Source: Flavobacterium sp. 5
Lineage (GTDB): Bacteria > Bacteroidota > Bacteroidia > Flavobacteriales > Flavobacteriaceae
Reading direction: 5' to 3'
Length of the DNA stretch: 64,000 nucleotides
Assembly: GCF_002813295.1 (NCBI RefSeq)
Contig: NZ_PHUE01000001.1
Span: forward strand, 3,286,001 to 3,350,000
The position numbers and the translations under genes were made by a program. The notes beneath the pieces were generated by a model. It searched no databases. It saw only the letters and a program-made list of their open reading frames with translations, and was not told the origin of the DNA. Each line of letters opens with the position of its first letter. Position 1 is the first letter of the stretch. Shown here piece by piece: positions 36,940-46,358 of this stretch.

Positions 36940-36947
36940 CAAATATA
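36940..36947 (-). promoter_or_regulatory. -7 promoter element of purB
   Basis: Minus-strand TATATTTG (36947-36940), 25 bp before the ATG. TSS predicted near 36933. Confidence 0.6.
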
Positions 36948-37089
36948 GAGAGAATTTAAAGATTAGAGGGTATTAAATTTTAACTTTTGGGTGTAAATAA
37001 CTCAAATTAATTCAAAAATTCGTGTAATTTGTAACTTTAAAAAATTAGAAGAGTCAACGAACAATTATCGATAAAAATAATTTGGGCAT

Positions 37090-37181
37090 GACCGCCAGAA
37101 AAAGGCGGTCGGGCTATCCGTTCCCGCTTTTTTTATTGGGCAAAAAAAGCCCAATAAAAAAGAGCTCCACTTCTATCCCTC
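37090..37181. repeat. Dispersed palindromic repeat, copy 2, with extra hairpin
   Basis: The intergenic stretch 36948-37234 holds a hairpin GACCGCC/GGCGGTC (37090-37096 and 37104-37110). The family repeat follows at 37111-37181: flank GGGCTATCCGTTCCCGC, a 13-bp hairpin arm TTTTTTATTGGGC/GCCCAATAAAAAA, and flank CTCCACTTCTATCCCT. Nothing else is seen there. Confidence 0.8.
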
Positions 37182-37234
37182 ATGCAAAAGGCAGTCGTTG
37201 TCTAAATAATTAACAAATTGTACCATTCAAAATA

Positions 37235-38530
37235 ATGACAAAACAAAAAGTTTCAATTTTTTGGTTCCGACGTGATTTGCGTCTGGAAGATAATGTAGCA
37301 TTGTATCATGCCTTGCAGTCCGAGCATCCTGTAATTCCACTATTTATTTTCGATACTGATATTCTAAATAGTTTACCCAAAAACGATGCACGTGTAAGTT
37401 TTATACACGAATCACTCCAAAAAATTAATGCCAAATTAAATAGTTTGGGTAGCTCACTTTTAATTAAAAAAGGAACAACAACCGAAGTTTGGAAATTACT
37501 TTTCCAAGAGTTTATAATTTCTGCAGTTTTTTTAAATAAAGATTATGAACCCTTTGCTATCAAAAGAGATTTGGCTATTGAGACTTTAGCAAAAGAGAAT
37601 AATGCTTCTTGTTTTTCTTTCAAAGATCAAGTAATTTTCGAAGAAAAGGAAATCACCAAAGCGGATGGATTGCCTTATACGATTTATACGCCGTATAAAA
37701 ACAAATGGTTAGAGAAATACAGATCAATGGCACCAATTGTGGAATATGATACTGAAAAGCATTTCTCTAATTTCTTTAAAAGTGATTTTGAATTCCAGAC
37801 CTTACAGCAAATAGGTTTTGAGGAAACTGATATAAAAGTTAAGCCGTATAATTTAACACAAATTGCTAATTATCATGAAACTCGTGATTTTCCAGCTATC
37901 GATAGCACATCATATCTTTCTCCGCATTTGCGTTTTGGAACCGTTAGCATCCGAAAATTAGTCAATTGGGCTGTTCGTAAAAACGATGTTTTCCTGAGTG
38001 AATTGATATGGAGAGAATTCTTTATGCAAATCCTATTCAGCTTTCCAAAAGTAGTAACTCATAATTTCAAATCGGCTTATGACGGAATTCAGTGGCGTAA
38101 TAACGAAGAAGATTTCAAGCGTTGGTGTACAGGAAAAACAGGATATCCAATGGTCGATGCGGGAATGCGTCAGCTTAATGCAACGGGTTATATGCACAAT
38201 AGAGTGCGTATGGTTGTGGCGAGTTTTTTATGCAAACACTTACTCATCAACTGGCAATGGGGAGAAGCTTATTTTGCCGATAAACTATTGGATTATGAGT
38301 TATCGGCCAATGTAGGCAATTGGCAATGGGCAGCTGGAACAGGTTGTGATGCGGCTCCTTATTTTAGAGTTTTTAATCCTGACATTCAGCTCAAGAAATT
38401 TGATGAAAAAGGAGTTTACATCCGCCAATGGATTCCCGAATTTGATTTAGGATATGTACAGCCAATGGTAGATCATGCTTTTGCCAGAGATAGAGCTATA
38501 GCTACTTATAAAGCTGGAATTTTGAAATGA
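37235..38530 (+). CDS. Cryptochrome/deoxyribodipyrimidine photolyase
   Basis: A 431-residue light-driven DNA repair enzyme. The N-terminal antenna domain (FWFRRDLRLEDNVALYHAL) precedes the FAD-binding helical domain (about 195-425). The latter has the diagnostic WRNNEEDFKRWCTGKTGYPM, DAGMRQLNATGYMHNRVRM and LDYELSANVGNWQWAAGTGCDAAPYFRVF segments, with flavin contacts and the electron-transfer tryptophans. This pattern fits class I CPD photolyase; a (6-4) or DASH role is less likely because the substrate-site WxxA/T region is of CPD type, but I cannot settle it. Confidence 0.9.
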   Translation: MTKQKVSIFWFRRDLRLEDNVALYHALQSEHPVIPLFIFDTDILNSLPKNDARVSFIHESLQKINAKLNSLGSSLLIKKGTTTEVWKLLFQEFIISAVFLNKDYEPFAIKRDLAIETLAKENNASCFSFKDQVIFEEKEITKADGLPYTIYTPYKNKWLEKYRSMAPIVEYDTEKHFSNFFKSDFEFQTLQQIGFEETDIKVKPYNLTQIANYHETRDFPAIDSTSYLSPHLRFGTVSIRKLVNWAVRKNDVFLSELIWREFFMQILFSFPKVVTHNFKSAYDGIQWRNNEEDFKRWCTGKTGYPMVDAGMRQLNATGYMHNRVRMVVASFLCKHLLINWQWGEAYFADKLLDYELSANVGNWQWAAGTGCDAAPYFRVFNPDIQLKKFDEKGVYIRQWIPEFDLGYVQPMVDHAFARDRAIATYKAGILK

Positions 38531-38673
38531 TTTTAGTGAATGATTTCAATGTACAATGTATAGCTAGATTTTATTACTAATTACTAAAAAACAAAAAAAT
38601 ATTTTAAGTATAATTTGTGTATAAAGGGCTTACGTTTAACTTCTTATTAATACTGTTAAAAATGACATTAGCT

Positions 38674-38681
38674 TATATTTG
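38674..38681 (+). promoter_or_regulatory. -7 promoter element of the TIGR01777-type gene
   Basis: TATATTTG, 35 bp before the ATG at 38717. Confidence 0.55.
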
Positions 38682-38716
38682 TAATGTTATAATTGATTTC
38701 TTGTAATTTATAAAGT

Positions 38717-39628
38717 ATGAGTAAAAATGTTTTAATAACAGGTGGTACCGGTTTTATTGGAAGGTATCTAACTGAAAAATTATTGGAAAGAGGTTATACG
38801 GTTTCAATACTTACCAGAAATAGTAAACCAAACACAGATCGTGTTTCTTATTATATTTGGGATGTAACTTCGCAAAGTATTGAAGAGGCTGCTGTACACA
38901 ATGCCGATTATATCATTCATTTGGCAGGAGAAAATATTGTCGAAGAAAGATGGACTTCCAAAAGAAAAACCTTAATTCTTGATAGTAGAATACTATCGAT
39001 ACAACTGATCTATGATACTTTAAAAAAGTTAAATAAAAGAGTTGATGCTTTTGTTTCGGCTTCGGGCATTGGGTATTATGGAACGGTTAATGGCGAAGGT
39101 ATTTGTACCGAAAATACATTGCCTGCCAATGATTTTGTTGGAACTGTTTGTCAGGAATGGGAGAAATCGGCTGATTTAATGATAGGTTTGGGTATTCGTA
39201 CTGTGAAAATTCGTACGGGTATGGTATTGGGCAAAAATGAAGGTATATTAAAAAAACTTACTCCAATTTTTAAAAAAGGTTTAGGTAGTGCTTTAGGTTC
39301 AGGCAAACAATATATGCCATGGATTCACGTACATGATTTGTGTATAATGTATATTGAAGCTATTGAAAACGGAAAAATGACAGGTTCTTATAATGCTACG
39401 ATTAATGATAGTACTACGAATCTGATTTTCTCTAGAGAATTAGCAAATTCTTTTGGTTATTCGATGTGGTTGCCTAATGTCCCAGCATTTTTAATTCGAC
39501 TGATGCTGGGAGAAAGAGCAGCACTTGTTTTGACAGGAAGAAGGGTTTCTTCGGATAAAATTAAAAAACTAGGGTTTAGATTTCAATTTAAAAATCTCAA
39601 AAAGGCATTAAAAAATTGCCAAAAATAA
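38717..39628 (+). CDS. TIGR01777 family epimerase (SDR39U1-like)
   Basis: An extended short-chain dehydrogenase of 303 residues. The NAD(P) loop ITGGTGFIGRYL is at residues 7-18. The SASGIGYYG segment near 115 holds the active-site Tyr region, WEKSAD near 148 and KIRTGMVLG near 166. A C-terminal DUF1731-like tail (LPNVPAFLIRLMLGERAALVLTGRRVSSDKI) is typical. The physiological substrate of this widespread family is not known. It converges with the YceI gene, 3 bp apart. Confidence 0.9.
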   Translation: MSKNVLITGGTGFIGRYLTEKLLERGYTVSILTRNSKPNTDRVSYYIWDVTSQSIEEAAVHNADYIIHLAGENIVEERWTSKRKTLILDSRILSIQLIYDTLKKLNKRVDAFVSASGIGYYGTVNGEGICTENTLPANDFVGTVCQEWEKSADLMIGLGIRTVKIRTGMVLGKNEGILKKLTPIFKKGLGSALGSGKQYMPWIHVHDLCIMYIEAIENGKMTGSYNATINDSTTNLIFSRELANSFGYSMWLPNVPAFLIRLMLGERAALVLTGRRVSSDKIKKLGFRFQFKNLKKALKNCQK

Positions 39629-39631
39629 AGC

Positions 39632-40171
39632 TTAGTTTAAAACACATTCGATTTGTGTATTCACTTTTTTTGAAATTTTAGCAATAACAATATTAGGTAT
39701 TTCAATATTGAAATCATCCGTATTCAATGTGAAATTTGAGTTCACTTGTATTCCGTTGCCTACTTTTTTAATTTTTGCGAGAACAGTAATCATTCGAGAT
39801 TTTCCGTGAATGGTTAATTTTCCATTTATCAAAAAATCTTTCTCTTCTTCGGTGATTGCCTTCAAATCAAATTTTTCGATAATGCCTTTAAAAGTTGCTT
39901 TTGAATATCGGTCACTTTCCATGTAATTGCTATTAAAATGTTCTTGCATCAAATCTCTTTTGAATTGAAATTTTTTGATAACAACTGTAAAAGCAATTTC
40001 ACTTTTATTGGGGATTAATGTACAGTCTACGTCATTATTTTTGGCTTCTACAGCTTCAAATAATGGCACTGATGCTTCAAAGGAAATAGCGCATTTGGAT
40101 GAGCTAAATTTGTTTTGTGCATCAATGGGATAAAGGACTAATAACAGAGCTAATAGAGTAATTTTTTTCAT
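39632..40171 (-). CDS. YceI family protein
   Basis: A signal peptide (1-18, YPIDAQ) is followed by a lipocalin-like beta barrel of the YceI family, which binds polyisoprenoids or other long lipids in the periplasm. Family features: SEIAFTVVIKKFQFKRDLMQEHFNSNYME, YSKATFKGIIEKFD and FLINGKLTIHGKSRMITVLAKI. At 179 residues the length is normal. The ligand is not established here. Confidence 0.85.
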   Translation of the reverse strand: MKKITLLALLLVLYPIDAQNKFSSSKCAISFEASVPLFEAVEAKNNDVDCTLIPNKSEIAFTVVIKKFQFKRDLMQEHFNSNYMESDRYSKATFKGIIEKFDLKAITEEEKDFLINGKLTIHGKSRMITVLAKIKKVGNGIQVNSNFTLNTDDFNIEIPNIVIAKISKKVNTQIECVLN

Positions 40172-40240
40172 GATCTTTTCTATTAAAGGTTGTACTTAAA
40201 GTTACGATTTTTTTTACGGTAATAGTCTTAAAATTGAGCC

Positions 40241-40288
40241 AAAAAAAAGGCCAATATAAAATTTTTGTTTTTTTATATTGGGCCTTTT
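40241..40288 (-). terminator. Terminator of the thioesterase gene cluster
   Basis: A 15-bp stem AAGGCCAATATAAAA / TTTTATATTGGGCCTT (one bulged G) followed, on the minus strand, by eight T. Confidence 0.85.
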
Positions 40289-40336
40289 GAAAATATTGTA
40301 AATGCTATAGAAATAGCGCTTTTATAATAAAAAGTA

Positions 40337-40885
40337 TTAATCTAAATTGATTTGTACATTGTACTTTTTTAAACCTTCAAGAGTTTCTTTGGAAGTGTAA
40401 TTGAACTCTTCTTCATGAAGTTCTCGCTCTTTTTTTAGAGCGATTTGTTTTAATGAATTGCAAAAACGTTTTACATCTTCAAAATTAGATAGAATTAGAC
40501 CAGGTACTGGCACGCTATTGCCTTCATTATCTTTTGCCACCATAGTAAAATATGAAGAATTACAATGTTTTTTATTTCCCGTTTGAATGTTCTCAGCTTC
40601 TACTCGAATCCCCACAACCATAGAACTTTTTCCAACATAATTTACAGATGCTTTCATAGTTACAAGTTCACCTACTTCAATAGGTTTTAAAAAATTAACT
40701 GTATCTACGGAAGCCGTTACACAATAATTTCCGGAAAATTTAGAACCGCATGCAAAGGCAATTTGATCTAAGAGAGATAAAATATAGCCACCATGAATTT
40801 TTCCGCTAAAATTGGTATGTGAAGGTAACATCAATACAGAAATACTGACATGAGATGAAGGAACTGTTTTGTAAATTTTGTCCAT
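40337..40885 (-). CDS. Acyl-CoA thioesterase (hotdog fold, BFIT/YciA type)
   Basis: A 182-residue hotdog thioesterase that hydrolyses acyl-CoA. Signature segments: FSGKIHGGYILSLLDQIAFACGSKF (the G-H-G-G-x-L and D of the active site, near 27-45), VTASVDTVNFLKPI and ELVTMKASVNYVGKSSMVV. The C-terminal 50 residues are a helical, charged extension. It is 4 bp from the next gene on the same strand, forming a cluster with the small membrane protein and rmuC. Confidence 0.88.
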   Translation of the reverse strand: MDKIYKTVPSSHVSISVLMLPSHTNFSGKIHGGYILSLLDQIAFACGSKFSGNYCVTASVDTVNFLKPIEVGELVTMKASVNYVGKSSMVVGIRVEAENIQTGNKKHCNSSYFTMVAKDNEGNSVPVPGLILSNFEDVKRFCNSLKQIALKKERELHEEEFNYTSKETLEGLKKYNVQINLD

Positions 40886-40889
40886 AGGT

Positions 40890-41255
40890 TTATTTTTGGT
40901 TAAAAGGAGAGTTCTCCTTCTTTATTGTTTTGATAAAATATCTGGTTTCTCCCCACCAGAAAAAGGTTCTGTATTTTTCTTCGTATGTAAGTTTGACATA
41001 TTGACCTTGGAGAGTTTTCATTTTTTCAATTACATCTTTATCACTATCCAATACTGAAAATTTAAAGATTTGTGCTCCTGAAATTCCTTGGCTTAATTCT
41101 CCTTCCCATGTTTTTACGATAACTCCTTTGTGGCTTAATCGGATTAATTCACCAGATCGAATACCATCGCTAACTGAAACGTAATAGATAAAAGCAAAAT
41201 AACTTGCAAAACCAATAGTTATTAATGCAATAATAATAGCTAGAATTTTTTTCAT
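40890..41255 (-). CDS. Small membrane protein of unknown function
   Basis: 121 residues: one N-terminal hydrophobic helix (about 5-27), then a soluble beta-rich domain with SDGIRSGELIRLSHKGVIVKTWEGELSQG, a pattern I recognise as conserved in Bacteroidetes. From memory such proteins are sometimes labelled 6-phosphogluconate dehydrogenase in databases. Nothing in the sequence supports that: there is no Rossmann motif and the size is wrong. It sits between rmuC (6-bp gap) and the thioesterase gene (4-bp gap). Confidence 0.75.
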   Translation of the reverse strand: MKKILAIIIALITIGFASYFAFIYYVSVSDGIRSGELIRLSHKGVIVKTWEGELSQGISGAQIFKFSVLDSDKDVIEKMKTLQGQYVKLTYEEKYRTFFWWGETRYFIKTIKKENSPFNQK

Positions 41256-41261
41256 TTTTAT

Positions 41262-42632
41262 TTAGTTTAGAAGTGAATTATTATCTGTTTCTGCTCTTTT
41301 TAAAATGCTTTCAGGAAGTGCTTTTTTGGCTTTGGCTCCCATTTTCTTTAGTTTTTCAACGCTGGTAATTAAATTTCCTTTTCCTTCAACGAGTTTATTC
41401 ATGGCTCCTTGATATTCTACTTTACTCTCTTCAATTTTCTTTCCGATTTTGATTAAATCTGCTACAAAGCCTTCAAATTTATCATATAATGCACCTGCTT
41501 GTCTTGCTATTTCAAAGGCATTTTCCTGCTGTTTTTGGTTCGCCCACATACTGTCGATAGTACGTAAAGTAGCCAATAGAGTAGAAGGTGTCACGATTAC
41601 GATATTTTTTTCAAAAGCTTTATTATATAGCGTAGTATCTTCATTAAGTGCCAATGCAAAAGCAGGTTCCATAGGGATAAAAAGCAAAACAAAATCGGGG
41701 CTTTCTATCTGGTATAAATCATGGTAATTTTTTCCTCCCAATTGATCTACGTGGCTTTTTATCGAATTTACGTGTTCTCTTAAAAAGGTTTTCTTTAAGT
41801 TTTCATCTTCTTCGTTTATGAACTTTTCATAAGCTGTTAGGGAAACTTTAGAATCGACAATCATCTTTTTTCCATCAGGAAGATTGATAACAACATCAGG
41901 AAAAACGCGCTGTCCATCTTCATTGACATGCGATTGTTGTACATGGTATTCTCGGTCTTTTTCTAAGCCTGATTTTTCCAGAACTCTTTCTAAAACTAAT
42001 TCACCCCAGTTTCCTTGCATTTTGCTGTCGCCTTTTAATGCTTTGGTTAAGTTCAATGTTTCTTTACTCATCTGAGCATTCATTTCACTTAAGCCAAGTA
42101 TTTGTTGTCGCAAAGCTGCATGATAATCAATACTTTCTTTGTGTGTGTCTTCAACTTTCTTTTCGAATAACTGAATTTTATCTTGCAATGGTGTCAAGAT
42201 ATTTTTCATGTTTTCTTTGTTTTGCTCAGTAAACTTATTCGATTTTTCTTCTAATATTTTATTGGCAAGATTTTCAAATTCTTTGGTGAATTTCTCTTGA
42301 AGTTTCTCTACTTCATCTTTTTGTTCTTTGTTGCGTTCCCAAAGATTTTCAAAATCAACTTCTTTTTTAGAGAGCTGAATGGCTAGGCTGTCTTTCTCAT
42401 TTCGGATATTTTCTTTTTCGGAATTAGACATTTCCAGTTGTTTCTCGAAAGTATTTTTATCCAATAAAAATTGTTCTTTTTGTTGAATCAGTTGAGAATT
42501 AAGTGCTATTAACTTTTCTTCCAGACTTACTTTTTCTGACTGAAATCTTGCAGAAAATATGAGTTTGCCAATGAAAGTGCCTATTGCAAGTGCGATAATA
42601 AAAACAACTAATAAAGGAAGAATTGATAACAT
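41262..42632 (-). CDS. rmuC: DNA recombination protein RmuC
   Basis: A 456-residue inner-membrane-anchored protein. A hydrophobic helix (about 4-24) is followed by a long coiled coil (about 35-190, QKDEVEKLQEKFTKEFENLANKILEEK) and the RmuC nuclease-like domain (about 200-400). That domain carries KMQGNWGELVLERVLEKSGL, the VDSKVSL acidic site and LLFIPMEPAFALAL. RmuC limits inversions and other rearrangements at repeats. It is first gene of a three-gene minus-strand cluster. Confidence 0.94.
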   Translation of the reverse strand: MLSILPLLVVFIIALAIGTFIGKLIFSARFQSEKVSLEEKLIALNSQLIQQKEQFLLDKNTFEKQLEMSNSEKENIRNEKDSLAIQLSKKEVDFENLWERNKEQKDEVEKLQEKFTKEFENLANKILEEKSNKFTEQNKENMKNILTPLQDKIQLFEKKVEDTHKESIDYHAALRQQILGLSEMNAQMSKETLNLTKALKGDSKMQGNWGELVLERVLEKSGLEKDREYHVQQSHVNEDGQRVFPDVVINLPDGKKMIVDSKVSLTAYEKFINEEDENLKKTFLREHVNSIKSHVDQLGGKNYHDLYQIESPDFVLLFIPMEPAFALALNEDTTLYNKAFEKNIVIVTPSTLLATLRTIDSMWANQKQQENAFEIARQAGALYDKFEGFVADLIKIGKKIEESKVEYQGAMNKLVEGKGNLITSVEKLKKMGAKAKKALPESILKRAETDNNSLLN

Positions 42633-42814
42633 AAATGTTTCTTTTTTTTAAAACGTAAAAGTACGCATTAATACGTAGTACTTAATTTTTAAAATGAAAT
42701 TTCACGAATTATTATAAATCCAATGCTAAATCAACATTTTTTTATTTCATCACGCAACCTTTTTAGTACATAGCTATCTTACTATTATAAATAAACTATT
42801 AAAATATAAAAAAC

Positions 42815-43684
42815 ATGAAAAGTTTGATTTCAATAATGTTGGTAGCTCTTAGTTTTTATTCCTGTACAGATACATTAGATTCTGGCAATGTTCAAGATTG
42901 TGGTGATGTTAGAAACGTTGCTTATGAGGGGTTTAATTTTTGTGGGCAATTAAAAGAAAATCCAACGAAGCCTGTTTATGTAATTGTAAATTCAGCAGAG
43001 GAAATGCAAAAGAAGTTTACTACTTGTGAAACTTTTGATGTTGTCTTGCCAGATTTTACGACAAAAAGAATATTAGGACTTTTGTCCGGACCAAAACCTA
43101 CAGGAGGTTACGTTATAAAGATTCAAACTGTAATTGAAAATGATTGTCAAATTTTAATAGAGTATTTCGAAAAAGAGCCTAGTGATAGTGACATGGTGAC
43201 TACTGCAATTACATATCCTGCGGACTATATTGTACTTCCAAAATCGGATAAACCTATTTTGTTTTCCAAAGTGAATAAAATTGTTGATTATGCTATCGTA
43301 GGGACTTATTTTGGTCAATGTAATGGAACAAATTGTAATCAGTTCTTTAGAATAGAAAATTACAAAGTGCTTCAATATTCAAAACTGAATAATTTCCCTG
43401 CTGAGTTTAATACATCTGATTATAAGGCATTAGTTTATAGAGATGATTTTGCTGGTTTTCTTTTGAAAGTGCCAACTGAAATAAAAAATTTAAAAGGTCA
43501 AACTAAAACATTTGGATCACCAGACGCTCATGATCAAGGAGGGGTTTATTTTGAATGGAGTCAAGGAGGTGTAATTACTAAAATATATTTGGATGCTGAT
43601 AATACTACAGATCAAACTGCAGAAGTCATTGCATTTAAAAAAGTGATTCAAGATAAAATAGTAGAATTGAAAACCAAATTATAA
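42815..43684 (+). CDS. PrcB-like lipoprotein
   Basis: The lipobox SFYSCTD gives Cys17. The 289-residue protein contains a segment RILGLLSGPKPTGGYVIKIQTV (about 86-108), which matches the PrcB C-terminal domain (protease complex subunit PrcB family; the GxxPTGGY motif). The rest has several cysteines (CGDVRN, CGQL, TTCETF, CNGTNC) that could form disulfides. The role is unknown. A strong hairpin follows at 43701-43740. Confidence 0.7.
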   Translation: MKSLISIMLVALSFYSCTDTLDSGNVQDCGDVRNVAYEGFNFCGQLKENPTKPVYVIVNSAEEMQKKFTTCETFDVVLPDFTTKRILGLLSGPKPTGGYVIKIQTVIENDCQILIEYFEKEPSDSDMVTTAITYPADYIVLPKSDKPILFSKVNKIVDYAIVGTYFGQCNGTNCNQFFRIENYKVLQYSKLNNFPAEFNTSDYKALVYRDDFAGFLLKVPTEIKNLKGQTKTFGSPDAHDQGGVYFEWSQGGVITKIYLDADNTTDQTAEVIAFKKVIQDKIVELKTKL

Positions 43685-43700
43685 TTATAATTGGTTTTGA

Positions 43701-43745
43701 TCCGTTAACCCAGATTTATTTAGAAATCTGGGTTAACGGATTTAT
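43701..43745 (+). terminator. Hairpin after the PrcB-like gene
   Basis: A perfect 17-bp inverted repeat (43701-43717 and 43724-43740, core TTAACCCAGATT/AATCTGGGTTAA) with a 6-base loop, followed by TTTATT. Confidence 0.8.
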
Positions 43746-43823
43746 TAATATAAAGTTGGGATTGTTAAAATTTTATTTTTCAGATGAAGGAGATGGTTAA
43801 CTTGTTGATCCATAATAAAATAA

Positions 43824-43858
43824 TTTTGACAATAGTAACGAAGAGATACTTATTTTTG
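43824..43858 (+). promoter_or_regulatory. Promoter of the sigma factor gene; gap otherwise empty
   Basis: TTTTG (43824-43828), a 22-bp spacer and TATTTTTG (43851-43858). The predicted leader is about 130 nt. I see nothing else in the 310-bp intergenic stretch 43685-43994. Confidence 0.6.
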
Positions 43859-43994
43859 TAGATGATATTTGGTAAATAAATATAGAGAATAATTTGTTTT
43901 TTAAAATCATTGAAGTTGCCTTCAAAGAAGATGCATATAATACTAGTTTTTAATAAAGCTAAAAAAGTAATAGTAAATCAATACCTCAAAATTC

Positions 43995-44537
43995 TTGAAA
44001 GAAAGCATAGAATTAATTAAGAAATGTGTCGATAATGATCGGGAAGCACAACTGAAAATGTATCAGTTGTTTTCTCCTATGCTTTATGGGCTGTGCTTAA
44101 AATATATGCGAAATGAAGATGATGCCAAAGATGTTTTTCAAGAAGCCTTTGTAATTGCTTTTCAAAAAATAGGACAATACAAGTTTGAAGGAAGTTTTGA
44201 GGGTTGGATTAAACGAATTTTTATCAATAAATTATTAGAAACATTAAAGAAAAAGAAAAAAGATATTTTGTTTTTGGATGTTTTTGATACAGATGTAGTA
44301 CAGGAAGAAGAGTTAGAATTGGTACCTATCGAACAGGAAAAATTATTAGAATATATTCAAGAATTACCAGATCAATACCGAATGGTTTTTAATTTGTATG
44401 TCTTCGAAAAAATGAAACATAAGGAAATTGCTACGTTGCTTCAAATAAGTGAGGGTACATCAAAATCAAATTTGAATAGAGCCAAAAGTATTCTGAAAAA
44501 AAAAATTTTGATGATTTTAGATTCAAAAACAGCATAA
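43995..44537 (+). CDS. ECF-type RNA polymerase sigma factor
   Basis: A 180-residue sigma-70 family protein. Region 2 is YQLFSPMLYGLCLKYMRNEDDAKDVFQEAFVIAFQKI and region 4 is LPDQYRMVFNLYVFEKMKHKEIATLLQISEGTSKSNLNRAK. No zinc-finger or other extra domain is present. The start is TTG (the first ATG would cut into region 2). It is followed after 64 bp by a membrane-spanning protein gene that is probably its regulator. Confidence 0.9.
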   Translation: MKESIELIKKCVDNDREAQLKMYQLFSPMLYGLCLKYMRNEDDAKDVFQEAFVIAFQKIGQYKFEGSFEGWIKRIFINKLLETLKKKKKDILFLDVFDTDVVQEEELELVPIEQEKLLEYIQELPDQYRMVFNLYVFEKMKHKEIATLLQISEGTSKSNLNRAKSILKKKILMILDSKTA

Positions 44538-44601
44538 AAAAGAAATTCTGTATAGGTAAATAAAGAAAGACCTGATTGGTTTCAAAAAACTATAATTACG
44601 C

Positions 44602-46191
44602 ATGAAAAATAAAGAAGCAAAATCTATTTTTTCTCCATTGGATAACTTCTCAAGTACTCCACCACCAGAGTTATGGGATAAAATTGAAGCTCAATTAGAT
44701 AAACCCAAAAAGAAAAAGCGTGCTATTATTTGGTGGTGGGCTGCGGCTTGTGTAGTGGCTGGACTTTCTCTCCCAACTATTTGGTATGTTAATTTAAATG
44801 AAAATAATAGTCAAGAATTGAATATTGAAAATAATCTGAATGAAGTTGTTTTGCAAAATGATTCAAAAGATAATGAGAATGACAAAAAGGTAAATGGGAA
44901 TAAAAGTACTACTCCTTTAGAATCTAAAAAGAATGATGTAATTGAAAACAAAGATGAAAACTTTAGTACTAAAGAGAATCGTATTTCTTTAGCCAATAGT
45001 AATTCGGGAGCAACTAAAACGGCTGCTACTATTTCATCTAAATCGGCAGACTCTCAAAACGTTAAGAATTCAAAAACTCACAAACAGAATCAATTTATTG
45101 CTGAGAGTGATGATAAATTACAATCTGACGATATAGTTACTAATAAAAATGCAACAGCTGTTAATAATTATAAATCGGCTTCCATTATTGGGATGAATAA
45201 TTTTTATTCTCTGAGTAATCCAAAAGGAAATCCAAAAAGTATAATGAGTATTACTGGAAATACTAGTATTTCTGAAACGAAACAAAACAAAGAACTTGTA
45301 AAAAGTTCAAATCCTAAATCAATACAACCAAATCAAAATACAATCGTTTCTAGTTTTAATGGCAATAAAGCAATTGTAGAAAACACCAATACTAAGGATT
45401 CAATTGATATAATAAAAAAGGAAGTTGCTCAATTAGAGAATGCTTTGGCCGCGTTGGATAAGGATAAAACTAAGAAAAAAACCGAATCAGATGTTATTGA
45501 TAAATGGTCGCTTCAGGTTTTTGCAGGCGTAATGGGGTCTGAAAATTATAATAATGAAAAAGCTTTGGGGAATACCGTAGCATCCAAACAATCTAGTGGT
45601 TATGGTGTGAAGACCAATTATAAGTTAAACAAAAAATGGGCTGTAAGTTCAGGCTTCAAAATTAATGAACTTGGACAAAAAATAGATGGAATTGCTTATT
45701 ATGATCGAAGCAGTTTGTTGAATTTTACATCAGATACACAGCCTTTAGTACAGGGCAGCCCTTCGAATAATAGCACTATAGTTTTTGTTTCAAATAATGA
45801 AAATTATTTGTTTGCCTCAAATTCTAAGGCCAATACAGGTTTTGAAACAGGAAATGTTACCCAAAATTTGAAGTATTTTGAGATGCCATTGGAGGTTTCA
45901 TACGCTCTTTTAAGCAAAAAGAAAACCAATATAAGTATGAATACAGGAGGTTTCGTAGGTAAATTAATTTCAAATGAAGTGCTATTGAATGGGAGTTCAA
46001 TTGGAGAAAATAAAAATGTAAACCAATATGTTTACGGTACAGTTTTGAGTAGTACTTTGCAATATGAGTTCTATAAAAAAACCAGATTTTTCATTGAGCC
46101 TGGGATGAATTATTATATCAATCCATTAGAAAATCAATCGTTCAATCAATTTCAATGGATGTTTAATATTGGTTTAAATGTGTCTTTTTAG
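44602..46191 (+). CDS. Trans-envelope protein: inner-membrane anchor plus outer-membrane-type C-terminus
   Basis: 529 residues in three parts. A cytoplasmic N-terminus of about 40 residues (PPPELWDKIEAQLDKPKKKKR) leads into one helix (AIIWWWAAACVVAGLSLPTIWYV, about 41-63). A long low-complexity Asn/Ser/Lys-rich region (about 65-290) follows. The last 230 residues are beta-strand rich and end in FMFNIGLNVSF, with a terminal Phe like outer-membrane barrels. Its position after the sigma gene suggests an anti-sigma role. No classic zinc anti-sigma motif is present, so the role is inferred. Confidence 0.7.
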   Translation: MKNKEAKSIFSPLDNFSSTPPPELWDKIEAQLDKPKKKKRAIIWWWAAACVVAGLSLPTIWYVNLNENNSQELNIENNLNEVVLQNDSKDNENDKKVNGNKSTTPLESKKNDVIENKDENFSTKENRISLANSNSGATKTAATISSKSADSQNVKNSKTHKQNQFIAESDDKLQSDDIVTNKNATAVNNYKSASIIGMNNFYSLSNPKGNPKSIMSITGNTSISETKQNKELVKSSNPKSIQPNQNTIVSSFNGNKAIVENTNTKDSIDIIKKEVAQLENALAALDKDKTKKKTESDVIDKWSLQVFAGVMGSENYNNEKALGNTVASKQSSGYGVKTNYKLNKKWAVSSGFKINELGQKIDGIAYYDRSSLLNFTSDTQPLVQGSPSNNSTIVFVSNNENYLFASNSKANTGFETGNVTQNLKYFEMPLEVSYALLSKKKTNISMNTGGFVGKLISNEVLLNGSSIGENKNVNQYVYGTVLSSTLQYEFYKKTRFFIEPGMNYYINPLENQSFNQFQWMFNIGLNVSF

Positions 46192-46238
46192 TTATTAGTT
46201 ATAGGTTATTTTAGGTATTTAGATTTTTAATTGTGGGT

Positions 46239-46274
46239 AATGCCAGATTCTTTTATAGGAGTCTGGCATTTTAC
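46239..46274 (+). terminator. Terminator after the trans-envelope protein gene
   Basis: Stem AATGCCAGA/TCTGGCATT (46239-46247 and 46262-46270), followed by TTTT. Confidence 0.75.
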
Positions 46275-46358
46275 ATTGGTTAAAATCCTCTTTCTCTATT
46301 TGATTAATTATTTATTTTGGAAGCAAAAAGACTTGGCGTTTTGGTTATGCGGGTTGCC

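Noticed and set aside
36916..36942. Upstream TTG start for purB (and similarly 26885, 46519 and 47684 for other genes)
   Set aside because: The TTG codons fall in -7 promoter elements or at the predicted transcription start, and family alignments begin at the downstream ATG.
40890..41255. 6-phosphogluconate dehydrogenase
   Set aside because: This label came to mind from database habit; the 121-residue membrane protein has no dinucleotide-binding or catalytic motif.
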